A stretch of 64,000 bases of DNA from Brasenia schreberi (taxonomy: Eukaryota; Streptophyta; Magnoliopsida; Nymphaeales; Cabombaceae). Under the pieces are notes generated by a model. That model searched no databases. It had not been told where the DNA came from and saw only the letters and a program-made list of their open reading frames with translations. Location of the stretch: the NCBI GenBank assembly GCA_036023115.1, contig JAYKKT010000036.1, positions 6,722,501-6,786,500 of the forward strand, given 5' to 3'. Shown one piece after another: positions 47,160 to 56,989 of the stretch. Both the position numbers and the translations under genes were made by a program. Within the stretch, counting starts at the first letter, position 1. Every line of letters begins with the position of its first letter.

Positions 47160-47266
47160 GCTCTCTATATATAGGGATCATGTTGCTTCTTATTTCAACA
47201 AGGAAACAGAAAACAATCACCGAAGAAATCAGAGAAGCACCTCTCCAACTTTAGCCTCTCCAAAAC
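47081..47266 (+). promoter_or_regulatory. Core promoter and 5'UTR of the TFL1-like gene
   Basis: CTATATATAG (47165-47174) is a good TATA box; the start site should be near 47200. A GA tract precedes it. Confidence 0.65.
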
Positions 47267-48117
47267 ATGGCTAGACCGTTTGATCCCCTTGTAGTTGGAA
47301 GGGTCATAGGAGAAGTTCTTGAGGTCTTCGCTCCTACCATCAAAATGAGTGTCGTTTACAATTCCAGCAAGCAAGTTTACAATGGACACGAGTTCATGCC
47401 TTCTGCTGTAGCTCCTAAACCCAGAGTTGAAATTAATGGAGGTGACTTGAGATCGTTTTTCACACTAGTAAGCTTTTTAACCTTCAATTCCCATACGTCT
47501 TTGCATTATATCTATTATGAAATACCAAAACCAACAAGTCTATCTGTTTTTAACAGATTATGACAGACCCCGATGTGCCAGGCCCTAGTGACCCATATCT
47601 GAGAGAACATCTCCACTGGTAATTGTCCCCTAAGCTACTGTAGCATTGCAATTCAGATTTTTGACACTGAATACAGAAACAAAATCTATTTATTTCTCAT
47701 AGTTTCTTAGTATCTTTTGCCGTTACCTACTTGGCTACAGGATGGTGACTGACATTCCAGGCACAACAGAGGTGTCTTTTGGTGAGTTTATTAGTGTTTG
47801 TTGGTTCACTTATTTTTGAAGATCAAGATTTATTGTATGCCTGTGAAAAGTAGAAGATTGGTTAAAAAATGATGCTTATATCGCAATCTGTGTTGACAGG
47901 AAAAGAAATTCTGGCCTACGAGTCACCGAAGCCCAGCATTGGCATTCATAGGTTTGTGTTTGTCCTATTCAAGCAGATAAGAAGGCAGAGTGTTTGCCCT
48001 CCTCCCTCAAGGGATCGTTTCAACACCAAAAGGTTTGCACAAGAGAATGACCTCGGTCTTCCTGTTGCTGCTGTTTATTTCAATGCACAAAGAGAAACTG
48101 CAGCAAGAAGGCGCTAA
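47267..48117 (+). CDS. TFL1-like: TERMINAL FLOWER 1 / CENTRORADIALIS-like PEBP, floral repressor type
   Basis: Four exons of 201, 62, 41 and 218 nt (47267-47467, 47557-47618, 47741-47781, 47900-48117), the conserved exon pattern of the plant PEBP family; 173 aa. Visible: [13 protein letters not shown], the ligand-pocket [30 protein letters not shown], and C-terminal [11 protein letters not shown]. Residue 85 is His where FT has Tyr (TFL1 His88), and the external loop reads [10 protein letters not shown], with Asp140 at the position that is Asp in TFL1 and Gln in FT. Both point to the repressor (TFL1/CEN) class, which with FD-type bZIP and 14-3-3 proteins maintains indeterminate meristems. Segment [13 protein letters not shown] is intact. 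All introns are under 120 bases and GT-AG. In exon 1, position 12 and nearby ([14 protein letters not shown]) differ mildly from typical CEN sequences; the gene looks functional. Confidence 0.96.
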
Positions 48118-50390
48118 ACACACACATACAAAGAGAGGGAGGTGTTTGAATTGGTGTGACTCCATAAATAAATTGTGCGTGTATGTTTGATTGTGATCAG
48201 AAAGAATATGTCTGCCACGAATGAATGATACCTGCATGGATTGGTACAAGTATTGTTTTTAGAGTGATTAGTTTGTGGTCTATGATGTTGTGGGTCTCGG
48301 TCTTGTGAATCATATGAATATTTTTTAATTGCTAAAAGTATGATTGCACTAAGATATGTATGGAAGTACGGAGGAAAATCCAATGGCTTTTTCTGGTGTG
48401 TGTATTGTTACTTCTCTGTTCTCAACAGGCTTTTGTCAGAAGTTGTTGCCTCTTGACTCCATTTTCGACCACTGGGTTACAAATAGTCCCATTTCAAATC
48501 ATCTGTTTGCTTTCTTCTTCTTTACCTCTTTGGGTACTGAAATGTACTGTACAATTATGCAGTATGAAAGTCCGAAAAGAGTGGAGTCTACGTGTATTCA
48601 AGGTTTCTGCTTTTCAAGTTATTATCGAACTGCTTCTGCAAAGTGTTTCCACAAGAATCAGTATTGAAAGGGGAACAGGAACGCAGGCGAGCAATATAAA
48701 TCTTGATCCTGCAATATTAACCAATCAAAATCTCTTCTAACACTAAGTGGGATTGGTTACTTACGGCCGCCGTTGAGCTCGGGGTTGTGTCATATTAGCA
48801 TGTAATTCCGGGAAAGCGAGATCGTGCCACACTGAGTGGGGTTTATTTTCTCCATCTTTTCCAACCTTATATCAGATGTGGACTAATTTGCAGGTATACT
48901 CAATAGAATCAAGAATATTCTATGAACTTGATTTTGTATATGGGATAATGGTGGCCGTCATCTGCAAAACCAGCAGGAATTTCCCTGCCTGTGCAGTCGA
49001 AAGACATCTTTTCTTTTCCTTTTGGGTGATACAAAGAGGACCATATTTCAGTATACAGTTTGCCGTCCTTGATAGGAATGCAGGACCTATCATTACTAGG
49101 AGCACCTTAAACCAAAAACCAATTCATCATTTTCGAATTGCCCTCTTTTGTTGAGGTTCTAGGTAAGTATTCTCTTCTCTCTCTGTGGTCATTCAGTTGC
49201 AAATCCCGCGTGAAACATTTGCAAAGTACTTTCTTCAGTCTGATATACACTTCTTGATCGGGCAGACGAGTGGTCTACGTTGAAAACTTGGTTGGGAGAT
49301 AGAGTAACCAAGTTTGGTTTGTAATTCTCTTCAAAACAAAGACTTGGTGTGTTAATTGCTAAAGAAACCCGATTAAAGAGATGACAGTATATCCAACCTA
49401 TGAGCATTAAAATCAATAACATTACATTTTGAAGGCACACCCATAAAATCCATATTAACATATTGACATCTAAGTTTTTTGAATGTCACTTGGAGAAACC
49501 ACCTTTCGAGGGAGCTCTCTTGGAGAAACGAACTTTCATAAATCTTTTAGGCCAGGACTCTTGCATGCAGGGCCTGTGTTGGACAGGAAGGTGGTGCTTA
49601 TGTGAGTCAAACCTGGCGATGCTAAGCGAGCTTGAAGGAACTGAGGAGGGGTTATTTACAGCTTAGTTGTTTCTGAAAATCCCATTCAAATTCATTTCAT
49701 AATTAATTATCTCATTTGAGATAAGGCAGAGATGATCCTTGATGGATGGCTTGCTATGATATCATCATCGGGTGTTAGGACATTAAGAAACAGGGAATTC
49801 GATCATTCACAATCCCAATTTTACCGATATGATCTCTGCAATCAGTGATACTAACTGTTCAACTGTACATGGCGGGCAAGAAACTGTTTGGAAGCTGCCG
49901 GAGGTTCTCATAATTTCTTTTACTTTCTGTATTTTCGAACATCTTATCAGCACCAGAAGCCAATACTCTTTCTATAGTCTCTCCTCGAATAGCTAAATCA
50001 TCAACTTGACGAATCTCTCTGACGACGAATTGAAACCATTTGTTTATTTATGTATATATATTCCTTTTTTGGGCAGGCAGGCTGTAATTAGGGGGGCCCT
50101 ACCATTTTTTTTATAAGATGCTTACGGGCGGCTCTTTGTAAGTCTCACGATGTGGATGATTTTACCAAATTTTTCACGTTGAATGATATTCTAAAGGTTA
50201 TCGTTCCAGACTCTGCCTGTTAGAGTATCAAGTCTAGCAAAGCATGCTAAACCATTATGGGATCTTCGTACATGTACGTTGGCACAAACAAAAGAGTGGA
50301 CGCAGTGTTAGGGGTATCAATCGAAAGGAAATGAATAGTGCCAGCTGAACATGAAGCCTACCCGTTCGGTTCTGCTTCACTTGCACACAC
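48118..50390. other. TFL1-like 3' flank and spacer
   Basis: The 3'UTR probably ends before 48350. Frames near 48360-48740, 48876-49154 and 49463-49666 show no motif or exon structure. TFL1 genes are often controlled by downstream sequence (family knowledge), so conserved blocks here may matter. Confidence 0.35.
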
Positions 50391-50397
50391 GCATATA

Positions 50398-50882
50398 TTA
50401 TATATATATATATATATATTTATTTATTTATAAAGAGTCTTAGCTGCATGATACATGTTGATGCCTAATCTTGCATCAAAATCTCTACTATTGATCTTTG
50501 AGATCGACAATACATATTTGAATCACTTTGCATTTGATGTATTTATTTGCGTTAAATGTAAGTATAAAGTACAATGATATATTTGATTCAAATTTATACA
50601 TAGATTATGCATCAAGATACATAATATTCCACAAACATCTTCACTATTCGGTTTTTAAATCATCAGCGGAGATTTGAATTATTTTTACATATTAACAGTA
50701 CATTTAATTCAAATTTCGTTGATCTCAACCATTAAACAACGAATATGTTTATGCAAGATTATGCCTCAAAGAACATTATGAGGTTAAAACTTCTTATATA
50801 TATATATATACACTATGTTTGTGCATACACAAAGACACAAAAACATGTTAATCTCAATGTTCACATATTTATGTGTACATAC

Positions 50883-50945
<63 letters not shown>

Positions 50946-50946
50946 T
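50398..50946. repeat. (TA)n and (TA)n-(GA)n microsatellites
   Basis: TA at 50398-50420, then a compound TA (50883-50902) and GA (50903-50946) tract. Confidence 0.9.
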
Positions 50947-51188
50947 GATATATGCTCAATCCCATCCATGGTTAAGTCTACTCAAACATTTTTACCATTC
51001 GATCGATGTGATCAACAATGAGGATGTGAATCCAAAAATGTGATTGTTATATTGTGTATTAAATGTGAGTATGAAAAGTACAATAATACAAAGTTGCTTT
51101 TTGGATTTAAATCTCTATTATCGATCACATGCATCAAATGGTCGGGATGTATTAGAAGATTTAAGTATGGATGAGGATTGAACATGAA

Positions 51189-51191
<3 letters not shown>

Positions 51192-51271
<80 letters not shown>
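51192..51271. repeat. (TA)n-(TG)n compound microsatellite
   Basis: TA to about 51255, then TG to 51271. Confidence 0.95.
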
Positions 51272-51272
<1 letters not shown>

Positions 51273-51733
51273 AAAGAGGGATGAGAGTTTCCATATTCAC
51301 ACTACTGAAGCATGTTTGGCTTATTTATGAGAGCAATAGGAAAACCTCGTGCTGGGAGTGTCTTTTGTAACTGTTGGCGAAACAAGTGGCTGCATCGAGT
51401 TCTAATTAGAATCACTGCCCTGGATAACGAGTACGTCTACAAATCTCATACTGCACATCCATACACATGTTTGAACAAATATGTGGCCCGGACCCATAAT
51501 AATCAAACAATAGGTGGATGCAAATTGTTAAGAAAGCATATTCTCAACTCAATTATGAGAGGTGGGAAACCAGTACAATATTTGTAAAAAGTACATTAAT
51601 GGCTCAAAATTGTGTCACGGTGACAAAGATGGATAAATGCACTCTTGTTTTTTAAATGAAATATATAAACAACTAATTAATTAATCAGAACAAGTTGGCA
51701 TGTTAGCAAGGATCACCCAAAACTTGACCAATA

Positions 51734-52022
51734 GGTCAACCTAGCACGGTCGGTTCCAGTTTACAAATCAGGAACTGAACAAGGATCGGGCTGGTACCGG
51801 TACCAGTTTGGAACCGCTTGTTCCGGTTTAGGTTTTAAAGTGTTTGCAAGTGAAAAAAAATTAAATATTTGAATTTTGATAAAAAAATAAATATTTGAAT
51901 TTTGATAAAAAAATATTACAAATTATGGAACCAGTTCTGGTTTCACAGAAATTGAAATTGGAAACGAACTGGGTCCAACCGGTTCCTAGCTCGGTTTGAA
52001 ACCGGCCATGTCTAGGTCAACC
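51734..52022. mobile_element. CCGGTT-rich hAT-like element (copy 3)
   Basis: Ends TAGCACGGTCGGTTCC (from 51742) and CCGGCCATGTCTA (to 52014), with a perfect 8-bp target duplication, GGTCAACC, at 51734-51741 and 52015-52022. The 273-bp body has GGTACCGGTACC and an AT-rich centre with a ~26-base tandem repeat (AAATATTTGAATTTTGAT). Confidence 0.85.
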
Positions 52023-52369
52023 CAATGGCCCCAAGAGCTAGCCTAAGATCTCTCACCAAGAGAAACAAAGCTCCAACATCTGTTAATAAAAGATGTTTCA
52101 AGAAAGAAGGAATAACCTTTCCATAATAAGGATTAGCATACAAATTGGTACCCACATTGATGCATAAGCCACTCCGTTAGCTAATAAGCAGCATTTGTGA
52201 AACTGGACTGCTCAATAAACCGAGGAAGGCACTTGTTCAGTACAATCGAGGTTTGATTTGATGGGCTATTTGACTGCATGTATATCCACCCAAGTAGCTG
52301 GTTTTAAAAGAAAAGGTAGAAAAAAGATGAGAAAGCATTTTTCCAGCTAGATCTTTTGTCGTCAAAGAT

Positions 52370-52373
52370 ACAA

Positions 52374-52427
<54 letters not shown>
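52370..52427. repeat. (CA)n-(TA)n compound microsatellite
   Basis: CA to about 52391, then TA to 52426. Confidence 0.95.
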
Positions 52428-52428
<1 letters not shown>

Positions 52429-52854
52429 CAAGAATATGCGTTTATAGCCCACCGTACATCAAACTTTGCCTTGACATGACAAGGAGATGCAACTGTACTT
52501 AAGCCCACACTTGCCTATGAGGTGGCATCCATTCGCATTCACAATGCAAAACATTATATTTATAGCGATAAGAGAGAGAGAGAGATTCCAGCACCACAAT
52601 CTGTCCGGCAAATGAATGACAATGTAATTCGTTTTTTCTTTAAAGTGCAACCAGGCACTCGTCTTTGCTTAAGAACATGTCTTTCATTCACATACAAAAT
52701 GGCTTCTCACCGGGAACTTTAGCTCACTTGAGAGGGCTTTTTGACTTTCACGAAGGTGGCGACTTCAATTCCTGGGGATGTATGCGTGCGCGTATGTTAG
52801 GCCTCGATTTCTGCTTGTAACAAAAAAAGAAGTTGAAGATGGAGGTTAAATTGC

Positions 52855-53000
52855 TGCTCCGAGAGCGTTAGCGGCAGGGCGCTAGAGCGTTAGCGGCAGG
52901 GCGCCCTAGCCCCCAAGCTGCTGGTGGGGAGTTCGACTCCCAAAGGATGTATGTGTGTTAGGCTTCGGCCTCCTCTTGTACCCCCCCAAAAAATAAATGC
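52855..53000 (+). mobile_element. tRNA-like SINE with a duplicated A-box region
   Basis: The 22-base unit AGAGCGTTAGCGGCAGGGCG(CT) occurs at 52862 and 52884, then GGGGAGTTCGACTCCC (B box), TGTGTTAGGCTTCGGCCTCC and a C/A-rich tail. A 3' fragment of another copy lies just upstream (52775-52830). Confidence 0.75.
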
Positions 53001-53606
53001 TGCTTCCATTTGTCTAGAAGCTTATCCCATCCGTCAGTAGAATAGTAGATGACCTTACTAATTCTACAGCTCAGACAACAACAACTCGGAAGGATGGAGT
53101 CAAATTTCGAAACTAAGATCAAAACCTAATCTAATTAACATTCATATGGCAAATAACAGAACATTTACTTTCCAATCTCTTGCATAATTAATCTAATTCT
53201 TTTTCATTCTTGGCATATAAAGTACGATCCAGTTAGTTGAATGGTTTGGGTTTTGAATTCGATCCTGAAAGAACCCGTTCATGTCAAACTTTTACCAGTA
53301 TCCAGTCGTGTCTTTGCCCTGCAGTGGACTCGGTCTTAACATACAAGGAACGAATTGGAAACCAAGGTATTTGTTTAAAGGGATGCCAGAACCAACTTTG
53401 CCTACAAAATCAGGGAAAAAATGGAAAAGAGCCTCGCAGTAAAAACTATAACTGAACTCTAGCTGGGCTGATTCCATAAACGAGCCTCCTTCTTTGATTA
53501 ATGAATACGAACTCTGACAGACAAGCCCAGCAAACCAAAACCAAACCGAATTATATTGATAATTATTTTGATTGGTTTAGTTCAGTTATTTGATTTAGGC
53601 TTGACG

Positions 53607-53649
<43 letters not shown>

Positions 53650-54685
53650 TTTATTGATATACACACACAAAAACACTATATATGACCATAAAAATCTTTA
53701 ACTAAGCAAAAGACTCGATTTTAACCTCATTCATATCATTATATCACCCGTTGCAATAGCCATCACTATATTAAGTCAGAATGACAGTTATATAGAACCA
53801 AGGTAACATGTTATTGAGAGGAGACTTTGCAATTATAAAGCTTAATTCGGTTATTTGGTTTAATCGGTTTTAGACTCTTGAAAACTGAATAGAACCAATA
53901 AGCCGAATCGGTTTTAAACTCTTGGAAACCCAACAGAACCAATAAGCCAAATCTCCATAAAATTGTAAACCTAAACCGGGCCAATTTTCAGTAGAATCAA
54001 CCGAATTAGGAAGTTTCAGTTCTCTTATGTTTCTGTTCCATGAGAGCGTCAAGTTCTCTTCTGTTTCTGTTCTATGAGAGCGTTACTCTCTCCGCTATTC
54101 CTATCTCTGATGGCCATGGTCCATCATAATGCTCCTCTTTCATATAGGAAAGATTTGCCTTGTTTAACTATTACATATACGGCTCTTTAATGGGAGTGGT
54201 CGACAATCACACAAGGAGCAAACTCTGCAGTAAAGATCGATTTAGTAATGCCTGAGTAGCTGCATCAAGTTCTGACCCAAAAGAAAACGAAAGGTAAGAG
54301 CTCGAGAACTCAGAGAACAAACAAATCGCTTACGGTTACAATTTACACCAACCTTGCCAGAACACAAATGATAAAATAATAGAGTAAAAACATATGCCCT
54401 TTTCCCACTTCTCTCTCTCTCTCTCTGATATCTCCTAGTTGATTCACAGAGCTCTCTGCAACCTCATGTGGGGCTCTTTGTAGAGACAACGTCAATTTCG
54501 TATTTAAAACGCCCTCTCTCTCTCACACAGAGTACTGACTTAAAGAGCCCACGGCCGCGTCTACGTTTAGTGCATATCACGAGTCAAACCACAAGTTATG
54601 TCCGTCCAAATTCGTTCGCATTTATCTGGTTCCGACAGGAAGATGTGATATTGGGCCCTTTCTAGCACCAGTAGCAATCTAAATG
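53001..54685. other. Spacer, no supported gene
   Basis: A TA tract at 53612-53643, two CCGAATCGGTTTTA-type repeats (53840-54010) and CT tracts at 54411-54426 and 54510. Frames are short and without motif. Confidence 0.3.
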
Positions 54686-54894
54686 AAAAAGATTGTAACT
54701 AAGCCTTTCACGTACCAGATGGGGTTAAGCCTTTCCCGTACCCGGTGAGGTCGACTATATGGATATTGATTCTTTAGATAAGTCGACAAAGTTTTACGCA
54801 AGCTGTGAGTAGCCTAATACAACCCTTCTCCCTTTTCTTTTATCCCGGCCATGCAAGGATATCGATGGACGGAGTAAAACTAAAAAGATTGTAA
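54686..54894 (-). mobile_element. RTE-derived SINE, minus strand, with target duplication
   Basis: A 183-bp body (54699-54881) is flanked by a perfect 13-bp repeat, AAAAAGATTGTAA, at 54686-54698 and 54882-54894. The tail (AAGCCTTTCCCGTACC) is present twice; the head reads CCGGCCATGCAAGGAT in reverse. Confidence 0.8.
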
Positions 54895-55164
54895 AGAATA
54901 TTAAAGAGAGCGATGAGAGGCATGAAGACCAATTCCACCAGAATCATTCCCTACACTAAGTGGTTTCATACCAGCATTTGCATCCCCAAATGCAATACAT
55001 CTAACTTTTCTTTTCTCCACAGGAATGCACAGCCTCCATCAGTTCTTTTTTTCCATCACGACCAGGTCTTGAAATATTGCCTTACATGGAATATATGCGG
55101 CCTTTGTGAAGAACATGAAAGGAAAACGACACATTTTGCAGGTTGCTTTTTAACAAGTTTTAGA

Positions 55165-55240
55165 AGCCAATCATGCAGAACAGAGGAAAGACAATTGCCA
55201 CAGCGCCGACCGTCCCATACCATTCCTGACACCATGTACC
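55165..55240 (-). pseudogene. Fragment related to the oleosin-like locus
   Basis: About 65 bases align with 55976-56040. Read on the minus strand it gives EWYGTVGAVAIVFPLFCM then a stop five codons later. It helps define the original frame of its neighbour. Confidence 0.5.
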
Positions 55241-55649
55241 ACAGCCGTGGTAGGGTAAAAATCTTAATATTCCTGAAATATGCTTGTAAAGAAGGAGATA
55301 TATTCATAACATGTTATCGTTGATTAAAAGCCTCCTTGTGGTGTAAATGCATGTACAAAATCCAGATAGGGTCGTAGTCCACAACTGCTTATGCTAAAAA
55401 AATGAAAAAGCTCGCCCATAGTACATGTCCAACCATCACAATTGATTAACACATCGAGAACCATTGCAGATACACCCCCATCATGCAATGTCGAGCCAAG
55501 TCTAATACAGAGGATTGAGTGCTAATAAAAAAGAAGAAGAAAAACATGGAGGACTAAAGATAGCACTCTGCTAAAACGTGTACATATATGATCTGATCTC
55601 TTCTCCAAAAACATCGATCATTAATACCAAGAACACTGAAATCTTTGAT

Positions 55650-56033
55650 TCAAAAGTTACCAAGCTGCACCTTGTTACTCACCATTTGACCATCCCGAAA
55701 AGTGGATGATGGCCCCTTCACCTCACCAGATTCGGCCACCATACTTGGACCGCGGCCGAAGTCGTGCATCACTACCCTCGGTGACGATTTCCTTCTCCTG
55801 AAAGAAAGATAGATCCATGCGAAAGCCCACAAGCCAGCAAGCTCTAACAGCACGGCGAATGCAAGGGCAAAGACAGCAGCACAGAGGACGATTGCCGCAG
55901 GAACCAGGTTGGGGCTGCATAGCAGCAGGAAAGGGAAAGCCAAGACCATGATGGTGAGTGAACACAAAAGTGAGATGCCCATCATGCCTAACAGAGGAAA
56001 GAAATGGCCACAGCACCGACCGTCCCGTACCAT
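55650..56033 (-). CDS. Oleosin-like proline-knot hairpin protein, possibly damaged
   Basis: A 127-aa frame starts at ATG 56033. Two hydrophobic arms (GISLLCSLTIMVLAFPF and IVLCAAVFALAFAVLLEL) flank PFLLLCSPNLVP, an exact oleosin proline knot, PX5SPX3P. WIYLSFRRRKSSPR and a polar tail follow. Oleosins coat lipid droplets; the hairpin dips into the oil core. The N-terminal 14 residues (MVRDGRCCGHFFPL) look out of frame: compared with 55165-55240, one base is missing near 55994, and restoring the alignment would put an EWYGTVGAVAI block before the hairpin. There is no in-frame ATG for that longer frame before a stop upstream, so either an upstream exon exists or the locus is a pseudogene. A (CT/GA)n tract (56068-56088) lies just upstream. 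The family assignment rests on the knot and arms. Confidence 0.45.
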   Translation of the reverse strand: MVRDGRCCGHFFPLLGMMGISLLCSLTIMVLAFPFLLLCSPNLVPAAIVLCAAVFALAFAVLLELAGLWAFAWIYLSFRRRKSSPRVVMHDFGRGPSMVAESGEVKGPSSTFRDGQMVSNKVQLGNF

Positions 56034-56088
56034 TCCTTGGATGCTCTCCGCTGGCCTTTCTTTCTTTCTCTCTCTCTCTCTCTCTCGG

Positions 56089-56985
56089 TATTGCAGTCAA
56101 CAAACAAATAACTGTGGTAGCCGAAGCTTCATTGTCTCCGATATCGTGTCAATGGTAGATGAAATGTGACAGGTACAGGAAGATGCATCGAGAAGTAACG
56201 CGCATGCATTCACGTGCTTTCCAGAGCAGGTCTCAAATAAAAACTTGATAGGTTTTAAAAGCTTCCTGAAATAGTGTTACGGTTGCCACCTGTTATGGTG
56301 CCAATGAACATCTCCAGCAGCCCGCCACCTCGGTACAGGAATACGGAATTTGATGTTGGTAAATAACCAAAAATCAATGCAAATGCTACTTGCAGAATTC
56401 TTTCGACCAACTCTGAATTTTACATTGTTTTCCAACATTCGTCAAAGCTTTATTATTTTGAATCCCAATTTGGCATGAGTTAACAGCCGAAACAAATGCA
56501 TATGCACAGGCGATACTGCATCTCCTCACCCTAATATTTTCAAGCGCTCGGTCTAAATATGTGGAAAACAGAACCAATGCATTTGCCTTTGCATAGAGCA
56601 TTCAATAAACTCTCAGTGTAGCAGCAACTACTGCATATGCGCGCGCAGCACTGCATAGCCTCGCCCTAAAATATTTTCTAGCACTCGGTTTGAATACAAA
56701 GGTATTAACCGTGGCTGCTTTCCACACCCACCCAAAGAAATTTCTTTGACTCGCCACTCTTTTTTTTATTTTTTTAGGTAGACCATCATTTTATTCTATA
56801 TAAGAATCAACACAAAGGAAAGGGATCACAAATTCATCACGATCCTCTTCCCAAATACAAAAAGTATGCCCTTTTGCATATTTAGCATCTACTGGTTGAT
56901 TACATTGGCAAAGTACAAAAGAGTGATAAAATCTCTCAAAACGAGTAACAATCATAAAGTGTCTTTGTTAGAAAAGGTGTGGAGG
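56089..56985. other. Spacer upstream of the oleosin-like frame
   Basis: Two related blocks, TGCATATGCACAGGCGATACT near 56500 and TGCATATGCGCGCGCAGCACT near 56632 (quoted in part), each followed by CCTCACCCTAA/CTCGCCCTAA and TATTTTC, suggest a ~130-base tandem duplication. No gene seen. Confidence 0.35.
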
Positions 56986-56989
56986 ATCA

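Noticed and set aside
48356..49154. Frames of 92-126 residues downstream of the TFL1-like gene
   Set aside because: They overlap in different frames, lack motifs and probably lie in the gene's 3' flank.
53820..54010. CGGTTTTA-type repeats considered as another CCGGTT-family element
   Set aside because: No TAGACATGG ends or 8-bp duplication could be found.
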